From Chryseobacterium gleum (GTDB lineage: Bacteria > Bacteroidota > Bacteroidia > NS11-12g > UBA955), in contig CAMBTR010000003.1 of the NCBI GenBank assembly GCA_945870885.1, forward strand, positions 1 to 40,526: DNA of 40,526 bases, given 5' to 3'. The translations under genes and the position numbers were made by a program. The first letter of the stretch is position 1. Every line of letters starts with the position of its first letter. Below the pieces are notes generated by a model. That model ran no database searches, was not told the DNA's origin, and saw only the letters and a list, made by a program, of their open reading frames with translations. Shown here one piece after another: positions 30,950 through 38,437 of this stretch.

Positions 30950-33175
30950 TTAATTCAAATACGAAGCAATCACCTCATGATAAGGCGTTGCAAAAGTCTC
31001 CATCTCACCCCAATTCTCGCCGTTCACACCAATCACCTTATCCGCCAAAACCGTCCCTACATGCGTAGCAACTACCCCAGCTTCCGAAGCCAATTTCATC
31101 AAACGACCCAAACCATCCTGCGACACAGAAACCACAACCCTACTCTGACTTTCGCCAAATAATCCCGCATCCAAACGCAATCCATTTTCCGTACAAATGT
31201 CAAAACCTTTGCCTCCAGCCATCGCACTTTCCATGCAAGCCACAAACAAACCGCCTTCGCTGATGTCGTGCGCCGATGCAACCACTTGCTCCTTCGACAA
31301 AGTCTCCAACAACAAATGCAATGCGAATTCTTCGTCCAAATCAAAAGACGGACAAGGACTATGACTCACGCCTTTTACCTTGGCGATATACTGCGAACTG
31401 CCCAAATCGTTGCGGGTTGAACCCAACAAAACAATCGCATCGCCAGCCGCTCCAAAAGGAATGCTCATTCGATGTTCTGGCTGTTCGATGATTCCCACCA
31501 TACCAATCGTTGGCGTTGGATACACCGCTTGACCGTTCGTGCTCTGATTATAAAAACTCACGTTTCCGCCTGTTACCGGCGTATCAAATTTCCGACAAGC
31601 CTCACTCATCCCTTCGATGGCGTTTTTAAATTGATAATAAACCTCCTCGTTGTAAGGATTTCCGAAATTCAAACAGTTGGTAATCGCCGTTGGCACACCT
31701 CCAGTGCATCGAATATTCCGAGCAGCCTCAGCCACCGCAATCTGCGTCCCCTTATTGGGATCAGCAAATACATATCTACTATTGCAATCCACCGTAAGAG
31801 CCAAACTCTTCTCTGAGCCAACGATTTTCACAACCGCTGCATCCGATGGCAAATTGGTCGATTCGTTAATCGTCCCAACCATAGAATCATACTGCTCATA
31901 AATCCAACGCTTACTGGCGATATTGGGCTCATTACACAATTTAATGGCCGCATCTTTTGCTTCTGTTAAACTCAAATCCGCAACCGAATTCAAATCAAAC
32001 TTGGCAATTTCTTTCATATATTCAGGCTCAGTCCATGTACGACGATACACCGGAGCACCACCACCCAAGACCAATGATTCCGCAGGGATATCCGCCTCAA
32101 GCACATCGCCCATGAAATAACGGACATGCTTGGTATCTGTCACCATCCCAATGTGCGAATAGGTCAAATCCCACTTCTCCAACACCTTTTCTACTTCTTT
32201 TTCTCTCCCCTTTTCGATAATCACCAGCATGCGCTCTTGGCTTTCACTCAATAGCAACTCCCAACCTTTCATGTCGGGCTGACGCATAGGCACTTTATCC
32301 AACCAAACATCCATCCCCACATCGGTTTTCGCACTCATTTCACTGGTAGAGCAAGTAATTCCCGCCGCTCCCATATCCTGCATTCCAACTACAGCGCCCG
32401 TTTCGATAATCTCCATGCTCGCCTCCAAAATCAACTTCTCCCAGAAAGGATCACCCACTTGCACCGATGGCAAATCAGAAATACTATCTTCACTCATATC
32501 TTTCGATGCGAATGCGGCACCATGAATTCCGTCTTTACCCGTAGCAGAACCAAAGATATAAACTGGATTTCCCGCAGGACCTGCACCCGCTGAAATACTC
32601 TTCCCAACACCTACGATACCAACACTCATGGCATTTACCAAGTTGTTTTGCTCGTAACAATCATCAAAATAGACCTCACCACCCACGGTTGGAATCCCAA
32701 AAGCATTGCCATAATCACCGATGCCTTTTACCACACCTTTCACCAACCACTGCGTACGAGCTGTCGCGATGTTTCCAAAACGCAAAGAATTTAGCTGCGC
32801 GATAGGCCTTGCACCCATCGAGAAAATATCTCTATTGATACCACCCACACCGGTTGCCGCCCCTTGATAAGGCTCAATTGCACTGGGGTGATTGTGACTT
32901 TCTATTTTAAAACAACAGGCCAAGCCATCGCCAATATCTACTAAGCCCGCGTTTTCCTCACCCGCCTCGGCCAACATTTTAGAACCCGATTTGGGCAATG
33001 TCTTTAACCAAACGATAGAGTTTTTGTAACTGCAATGCTCGCTCCACATAACAGAGTATATGGAGATTTCCGTAAAATTGGGATGACGACCAAGGATGTC
33101 GCAAATCTTGTTGAATTCTTCTTCCAACAAACCCAATTGTTTGGCTTGTTCTAGTGTAGCGGGTTGATGTACCAT
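30950..33175 (-). CDS. purL: Phosphoribosylformylglycinamidine synthase II
   Basis: MWSEHCSYKNS, FKIESHNHPSAIEPYQGAATGVGGINRDIFSMGARPIA, VGIVGVGKSISAGAGPAGNPVYIFGSATGKDGIHGA, LNFGNPYNEEVYYQF. Confidence 0.98.
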   Translation of the reverse strand: MVHQPATLEQAKQLGLLEEEFNKICDILGRHPNFTEISIYSVMWSEHCSYKNSIVWLKTLPKSGSKMLAEAGEENAGLVDIGDGLACCFKIESHNHPSAIEPYQGAATGVGGINRDIFSMGARPIAQLNSLRFGNIATARTQWLVKGVVKGIGDYGNAFGIPTVGGEVYFDDCYEQNNLVNAMSVGIVGVGKSISAGAGPAGNPVYIFGSATGKDGIHGAAFASKDMSEDSISDLPSVQVGDPFWEKLILEASMEIIETGAVVGMQDMGAAGITCSTSEMSAKTDVGMDVWLDKVPMRQPDMKGWELLLSESQERMLVIIEKGREKEVEKVLEKWDLTYSHIGMVTDTKHVRYFMGDVLEADIPAESLVLGGGAPVYRRTWTEPEYMKEIAKFDLNSVADLSLTEAKDAAIKLCNEPNIASKRWIYEQYDSMVGTINESTNLPSDAAVVKIVGSEKSLALTVDCNSRYVFADPNKGTQIAVAEAARNIRCTGGVPTAITNCLNFGNPYNEEVYYQFKNAIEGMSEACRKFDTPVTGGNVSFYNQSTNGQAVYPTPTIGMVGIIEQPEHRMSIPFGAAGDAIVLLGSTRNDLGSSQYIAKVKGVSHSPCPSFDLDEEFALHLLLETLSKEQVVASAHDISEGGLFVACMESAMAGGKGFDICTENGLRLDAGLFGESQSRVVVSVSQDGLGRLMKLASEAGVVATHVGTVLADKVIGVNGENWGEMETFATPYHEVIASYLN

Positions 33176-33181
33176 GCGCTA

Positions 33182-33189
33182 CAAAATTA
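33182..33189 (-). promoter_or_regulatory. -7 box TAATTTTG (minus strand) just upstream of purL
   Basis: Plus-strand CAAAATTA at 33182-33189; purL ATG begins at 33175 on the minus strand. Confidence 0.45.
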
Positions 33190-33251
33190 CAACACCGCAA
33201 GCGGAGGATGAAATTACTTTTAGATTGTTTTAACCACTACTTACCCACTTT

Positions 33252-35378
33252 CTAGCGCATCAACATGATGGTACCAGAAATGGTTTTGCGACGAACGCGA
33301 TCACCGGTTTTTAATTCATACCGATATATGTATGTATAGAGACCTTCCTGACAAATATCATTCATGTAATAGCCGTCCCATTCATACACATTCTTTTCAT
33401 GGCTATCGAAGACTTTATCACCCCAACGATTGTAAACTAAAAACAAGATTGGAATTGCACCACGACCGAATATCTTGAAGCTCTCATTGCGATTGTCGCC
33501 GTTTGGAGTAAATGCTGTAGGGATAATTAAATCACAATCCCCCATCATCAAATTCACAGTCACATCATCTGTTGCACTTCCGCATGCATTTGTTAAAGTG
33601 CAAGAATATGTACCTGCCGAACTTACATAAATAACAGTATCACTTGAACCTGTACTCCATTTAATCGTAGTATTTGGCAAGAACGGAGCGACCAATTTCA
33701 CCATTGAACCATTGCACAAAACAGTATCCATCGGCAATGAAATTGATGGTGAAACATTAACTTTGATGTTGATTGAGTCTGAAGCCTTACATCCCGCATT
33801 ATCGACTACGGCTCCATAAGTACCTGGCAATGAAACGGTCTTAATATTTGCCGTAGATCCATCATTCCACAGAACTGTACCCGGAATCGAAACAGTAATA
33901 TCAGTACTTGCCCCATCACAAAGGGTAGTGTCCTTACCCAAATTCAAAATTGGCTTGGGCGTAATAGTAATGTCTGCAGATGAGGAATCAGGACAATTCT
34001 GGTCTTGAACCACGTATTTAATCGTCACCTTCCCCGTTTTGGTCGGATAGAAGCTGTTCCCCGTAAATGTCTCTCCCCTGAAAATACCTCCCGTTGTTTT
34101 TGGACTCAGCATAATGGCCGGACCACCTTGACATGCCGTTGCCGGCAAACCGGTAAATACTGGATCTACATTGGGTTTCACTTTAACGATAATTGTATCT
34201 TTTCCAGTACAGCCATCTACACTCGTGGCTTCGTGGATAATTGGATAATCTCCAATCGATGGAAACGATTTAGACACTGTTTTGGTAACTGCCGTTGAAC
34301 CACCGCCCAAATCCCATTTGAAACTTACCAATCCTGGAAACTTGTTATCAAAATCAAATATATTACCGGCCAAACACTGAATAGAATCATTCACCCAAAC
34401 GCCGGATGAAGGACTCGCAACTACCTTTACCCACATATTTGCAGTGTCTGTACAACCAGTCTGTTTGTTATCGTAAAGCGTTTCACTTTTGTAATGAATG
34501 CGATACCTACCCGGCGCCAAATAAGATTTCGTTGGATTAGGAATCGTAGCGCTGTCTTGGTCGTTGAAAAACCACGTCCTGATGTATGCGCACTTTGGAA
34601 TTTTCGCCAACTGAGTATTGTCATCAAAACGAAAAACGTGTCCGTCAAAACACTGAACTGTATCATTCGCCTTCTCAAACGGCTTACTCACCGGCCGAGG
34701 AACAATAAAAATTGCCTTAGGAGTAGTGGCGATATCTACACAATTCAATGCAGGAGAAGCAACCAAATTGACAGTAAAATTACCGCCTTTAACATATGTG
34801 TGTGTTGCATTCAACCCAGTATCCTGAGAACCATCGCCGTAAATCCATGTGTATTTAACCCAACCAAAATTGGCTGATTTGGTAGACGTATTGGTAAAGG
34901 TAATTTTATTCGATTTCTCACAACTGTCATTTGTTCCTTTGTGAGTAAATGCAACAGTTAACTTGTGTGTGGTGAAACTAACAGTAGCCGTTTTTGATGT
35001 CAAATAATCTGGACCCGTACCGTCATGCTCAAAAACAGTGACGTGATAAGTAGTATTTACTTTAAGATTTGTAACAATTACGCTGTTCGTGATATTATTG
35101 AAAACAGCAAAATTCCCAGTACCCAACTGCCCACCACTTCCAAAACTTGCATTTGCCGAATATGAACTACCGTCTGCAGGTGTAGCATCAACTGCTGCCG
35201 CCTCTTTTACTAATACCAAACGCCATGCTCCATTTCCGCTCGTCCAAGTAAGCTGCGCCGAGTTACACGTAATGGTTCCGGGCTTTAAGTTAGTAGCCGC
35301 TTGCGTAGGTTCAGCCGCCTTCAATTGAATTGAAAGGGAGAATATAACGCAGAGAATCAAAAGTACTTTTTTTACCAT
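33252..35378 (-). CDS. FN3-like/PKD-domain protein with gliding-motility-associated C-terminal (T9SS type B sorting) domain
   Basis: FN3-like N-terminus; PKD-like repeats (WIYGDGSQDTGLNATHTYVKGGNFTVNL); C-term IIPTAFTPNGDNRNESFKIFGRG...LFLVYNRWGDKVFDSHEKN...WDGYYMNDICQEGLYTYIYRYE. Confidence 0.93.
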   Translation of the reverse strand: MVKKVLLILCVIFSLSIQLKAAEPTQAATNLKPGTITCNSAQLTWTSGNGAWRLVLVKEAAAVDATPADGSSYSANASFGSGGQLGTGNFAVFNNITNSVIVTNLKVNTTYHVTVFEHDGTGPDYLTSKTATVSFTTHKLTVAFTHKGTNDSCEKSNKITFTNTSTKSANFGWVKYTWIYGDGSQDTGLNATHTYVKGGNFTVNLVASPALNCVDIATTPKAIFIVPRPVSKPFEKANDTVQCFDGHVFRFDDNTQLAKIPKCAYIRTWFFNDQDSATIPNPTKSYLAPGRYRIHYKSETLYDNKQTGCTDTANMWVKVVASPSSGVWVNDSIQCLAGNIFDFDNKFPGLVSFKWDLGGGSTAVTKTVSKSFPSIGDYPIIHEATSVDGCTGKDTIIVKVKPNVDPVFTGLPATACQGGPAIMLSPKTTGGIFRGETFTGNSFYPTKTGKVTIKYVVQDQNCPDSSSADITITPKPILNLGKDTTLCDGASTDITVSIPGTVLWNDGSTANIKTVSLPGTYGAVVDNAGCKASDSINIKVNVSPSISLPMDTVLCNGSMVKLVAPFLPNTTIKWSTGSSDTVIYVSSAGTYSCTLTNACGSATDDVTVNLMMGDCDLIIPTAFTPNGDNRNESFKIFGRGAIPILFLVYNRWGDKVFDSHEKNVYEWDGYYMNDICQEGLYTYIYRYELKTGDRVRRKTISGTIMLMR

Positions 35379-35394
35379 TATTGCAATTCTTCGT

Positions 35395-35426
35395 CAAAAA
35401 TACAATGTAAAGACATTGTAAACAAA
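35395..35426 (-). promoter_or_regulatory. Promoter TTTG-N20-TATTTTTG with internal inverted repeat TACAATGT-AAAG-ACATTGTA
   Basis: Minus strand: TTTG (35426-35423), 20-nt spacer, TATTTTTG (35402-35395); inverted repeat at 35401-35420. Confidence 0.6.
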
Positions 35427-35601
35427 GTTTTTGTTGTCTGAGGCGTTGAATAATAGGCCTGAAAGTTGATTCTAAACATCTATTTCATTGTTGAATGAAA
35501 AACCACTTTCGTCAGGTGTCTAAATATCCACGCATGCGGATAACTTTCAACATCAAAATCATGCAGATTTTCGCATCTTCGCACCATATCGCGCCCATCA
35601 T

Positions 35602-36474
35602 ATGTCGAATAAACGAAGAAAACCCAGCGCTTGGCCAAGCATCATTTCACTGTCTTCTGTGATGTTCATGCTAGGGCTGTTGGGATTTTCCATCGTAGGC
35701 TTTCAAGGATTAAGTCAGCATTTGATGGAAAGCAGCAGTATCGACCTCTATTTCGTTGATGGTAGCACCGAGGCACAAGTACGAAAAATCGAGCAATCCC
35801 TATTGCAGGAACCTTGGATAAAAACCACCAAATTCATTAGTCCCAAAGATGGAGTAAAGGAGATGAGTGAAAAATACGACCCCGAATTTCTGTCCTATGC
35901 AGAGTCAATCGCGTTGCCTTTAAGTTTAGAAATTTACCCAAAGTCGGATTATGCCAATATTCAGTTTATCGATCGCGAATCAAAACATTTGCGAACGTTT
36001 CCATTGGTTGAGGATGTTATTTACCAGCGGAATTGGGTAGAAAGTATGACAATGAATGTGCATCGCTTACAAATCGGTTTTGCGGCAGCCGCCATAATTT
36101 CATTGATTGTTGCGATTGCATTGATTCAAAGTGCGACGCGGTTAAGCATATTCGCAAATCGATTTTTAATCAAGAGCATGCAGTTGGTTGGGGCAACAAA
36201 TAAATTTATTGTTAGGCCCTATGTGATGGCTTTCGTTCGACATTCATTGATTGCCATGCCCATTGCGATGGGATTATTATTGATTATTTTTTACGGTTTA
36301 CCCTATATTTTTCAAGACTTTGCCATCATCAACGACTTCACGAAACACATTGGAGTTATGGCGTTGTTTGTAATTTGTATTTCTGTGTCGATATTTGGAC
36401 TGATTTTGGCCGTTTTTGGCAGTTGGTTGAGTACCCGTCGTTATCTTCGCACCAAGATCGAAAATTTATATTAA
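35602..36474 (+). CDS. ftsX: Cell division protein FtsX (permease)
   Basis: N-terminal TM, extracellular domain (IDLYFVDGSTEAQVRKIEQSLLQEPWIKTTKFISPKDGVKEM), C-terminal TMs with LIKSMQLVGATNKFIVRPYVM. Confidence 0.93.
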   Translation: MSNKRRKPSAWPSIISLSSVMFMLGLLGFSIVGFQGLSQHLMESSSIDLYFVDGSTEAQVRKIEQSLLQEPWIKTTKFISPKDGVKEMSEKYDPEFLSYAESIALPLSLEIYPKSDYANIQFIDRESKHLRTFPLVEDVIYQRNWVESMTMNVHRLQIGFAAAAIISLIVAIALIQSATRLSIFANRFLIKSMQLVGATNKFIVRPYVMAFVRHSLIAMPIAMGLLLIIFYGLPYIFQDFAIINDFTKHIGVMALFVICISVSIFGLILAVFGSWLSTRRYLRTKIENLY

Positions 36475-36478
36475 AACC

Positions 36479-36721
36479 ATGAGTTCAATCAAAAAGCCCG
36501 CCGCAAAAGCTGAAAGCAAGCCACAACAACCGATGTTGTTTGCCAAAGAAAACTACATACTAATCATCGCCTCATTGGTGATTCTTGTCATTGGATTCAT
36601 GTTGATGTCGGGCACAACCGATATTTACAACAGCACAAAGCTCACTGTAGCGCCCATCGTAGTCATTTTGGGCTTCATTTTGGGCATCGTTGCTATTTTT
36701 TACCGCAAGAAAACAGCATAA
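36479..36721 (+). CDS. DUF3098-family membrane protein
   Basis: LFAKENYILIIASLVILVIGFMLMSG...DIYNSTKLTVAPIVVILGFILGIVAIF; between ftsX and uppP. Confidence 0.85.
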   Translation: MSSIKKPAAKAESKPQQPMLFAKENYILIIASLVILVIGFMLMSGTTDIYNSTKLTVAPIVVILGFILGIVAIFYRKKTA

Positions 36722-36724
36722 TCC

Positions 36725-37498
36725 ATGACATGGATTGAGAATTTGATTCTCAGTGTGGTTGAGGGCCTCACCGAGTTTTTGCCTGTGAGCAGTACGGGTC
36801 ATTTAATGATCACCAGAGAACTCCTGGGCATGTCGCCCAGCGAACACGAAACCTACCTCATTGCCATTCAATTTGGCGCCATAGCCAGCGTACTTACTTT
36901 ATATTGGAAACGTTTCTTTTCAAAGGACGCTCTATGGGTCTATCCGATTTTGATCATGGGCTTTATCCCAGCGGCAATTTTGGGATTTTTATTTGATGAC
37001 TTGTTAGAGATGATGTTAAAAGCGCCTTGGATTCCGGGGCTCACATTGGTAATCTTTGGTGTTGTATTGTTATATATCGAAAAGATTTTTCCGCCTGGAG
37101 ATAAAAAAATATCTGACCTAAAATTTGCTGATGCAATTAAAATTGGGTTATTCCAGTGTTTGGCCATGATTCCTGGTGTAAGTCGTTCCGCTGCCACCAT
37201 AGCCGGAGGCTTACAGGGCAAGTTGACCCGTGCGGAGGCAACTGAATTCTCATTTTTATTGGCACTTCCTACCTTAGCGGCAGCGGGCGGATACAAGTTA
37301 TTAAAGCATTGGGAAGAGTTACAGCAGGGCAGCGAATTGGTCGACATAGCCATCGGCAATGTGATTAGTTTTATAACGGCTTATTTTGCGATTAAGTATT
37401 TCATTGGATATATTCAGCGGAAGGGATTTGCATTTTTTGGCTATTACCGAATTGTTATCGGATGCTTATTCTTGGCGTATTGGTTATTTTTGAAATAG
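36725..37498 (+). CDS. uppP: Undecaprenyl-diphosphatase
   Basis: VVEGLTEFLPVSSTGHLMI, AIQFGAIASVLTLYWKRF, MIPGVSRSAATIAGGLQGKLTRAEATEFSFLLALPT. Confidence 0.98.
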   Translation: MTWIENLILSVVEGLTEFLPVSSTGHLMITRELLGMSPSEHETYLIAIQFGAIASVLTLYWKRFFSKDALWVYPILIMGFIPAAILGFLFDDLLEMMLKAPWIPGLTLVIFGVVLLYIEKIFPPGDKKISDLKFADAIKIGLFQCLAMIPGVSRSAATIAGGLQGKLTRAEATEFSFLLALPTLAAAGGYKLLKHWEELQQGSELVDIAIGNVISFITAYFAIKYFIGYIQRKGFAFFGYYRIVIGCLFLAYWLFLK

Positions 37499-37589
37499 TG
37501 ATAGTAGGTTGAATCGATAAATGGTTTTGTCCCAGATTCAATTGCGATTGAAATATCTATAATAAATCTAACAAACTAAAATATTGAAA

Positions 37590-38282
37590 ATGCCTATCCC
37601 CTTGAAAATGCCCCGTCAATTATTGACGATTGCAATGGCTATAGGATTTCAGTTGATTGGCTTGCCCCGCGCAGCGGGGCAAGCCAATCAACTGAAGCTA
37701 TGTCGACTCAAATATAATGGCGGCGGGGATTGGTATAGTAGCAGAACAGCCTTGCCAAATTTGTCCCAATATGCAAATTCGCATATTGGGACAAATTTGG
37801 CGACCACCGAGGCGATAGCCGAGGTGGGGTCAACTGATATATACCGTTACCCTTTTTGCTTCCTTACCGGCCACGGAAACGTCGTTTTTTCAGACCAAGA
37901 AGCCAATAACCTAAGGGACTATCTCAAAGCCGGAGGATTCCTCCACATTTGCGACAATTACGGCATCGATCCGTTTATTCGCAGAGAAATGAAAAAGGTG
38001 TTCCCAGAACTCGCATTTCAGACAGTACCATTTAATCACCCCATTTATCATGGGCCCTACTCATTCAATAATGGCCTACCCAAAATACATCAACACGATG
38101 GAAAATCGCCAATAGGCTATGGCTTGTTCTGGGAAGGCCGACTCATATGTTTTTACGATTATGAATGCGACCTCGGCAATGGATGGGAAGATCCTGAGGT
38201 ATACAAAGACCCAATAGAAATCCGAGAAAAAGCGCTAAAAATGGGTTGCAATCTGATTTACCAAACTTTTATCGCTCAATAA
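37590..38282 (+). CDS. DUF4159 domain-containing secreted protein (ATG at 37590 or 37608)
   Basis: LCRLKYNGGGDWYSS, FLTGHGNVVFSDQEANNLRDYLKAGGFLHICDNYGIDPFIRREMKKVFPEL, FNHPIYHGPYSFNNGLPKIHQHDGK, GRLICFYDYECDLGNGWEDPEV. Confidence 0.9.
   Translation: MPIPLKMPRQLLTIAMAIGFQLIGLPRAAGQANQLKLCRLKYNGGGDWYSSRTALPNLSQYANSHIGTNLATTEAIAEVGSTDIYRYPFCFLTGHGNVVFSDQEANNLRDYLKAGGFLHICDNYGIDPFIRREMKKVFPELAFQTVPFNHPIYHGPYSFNNGLPKIHQHDGKSPIGYGLFWEGRLICFYDYECDLGNGWEDPEVYKDPIEIREKALKMGCNLIYQTFIAQ
37614..37628. repeat. Small perfect inverted repeat CGTCAAT-T-ATTGACG in the DUF4159 gene
   Basis: 7-bp arms, 1-nt centre. Confidence 0.75.
37648..37696. repeat. Perfect inverted repeat with 23-bp arms and 3-nt loop inside the DUF4159 gene
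   Basis: TTCAGTTGATTGGCTTGCCCCGC-GCA-GCGGGGCAAGCCAATCAACTGAA. Confidence 0.98.
37754..37801. repeat. Perfect inverted repeat with 21-bp arms and 6-nt loop inside the DUF4159 gene
   Basis: GCCAAATTTGTCCCAATATGC-AAATTC-GCATATTGGGACAAATTTGGC. Confidence 0.98.
37804..37827. repeat. Imperfect hairpin with GA/GA internal mismatch and GATA loop
   Basis: CCACC-GA-GGC-GATA-GCC-GA-GGTGG, starting 3 nt after the preceding palindrome. Confidence 0.6.
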
Positions 38283-38322
38283 GTCATACTCCGAATCTAC
38301 ACGAATTATACCGCAAAAAAGG

Positions 38323-38343
38323 CAATTTTAGGACCTAAAATTG
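38323..38343. repeat. Perfect inverted repeat downstream of the DUF4159 gene
   Basis: CAATTTTAGG-A-CCTAAAATTG; 10-bp arms; no U-tract. Confidence 0.85.
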
Positions 38344-38437
38344 GCGCAGAATTTAGAAGTTCCATTTGGGCCGCGAGGAATTCATCTTTAAAAAGCACGA
38401 ATCCGGCCAATCCGTTACGGAAAATAGCAACTTTAAA

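Noticed and set aside
34494-34877. 127-aa + strand ORF
   Set aside because: Antisense to the PKD/type B gene; no domain.
36940-37359. 139-aa - strand ORF
   Set aside because: Antisense to uppP; shadow ORF.
37648-37801. Interpretation as an inserted mobile palindromic element (REP/RPE-like)
   Set aside because: The palindromes do not share sequence with each other, no copies were noticed elsewhere in the window, and at least the second does not appear to lengthen the protein.
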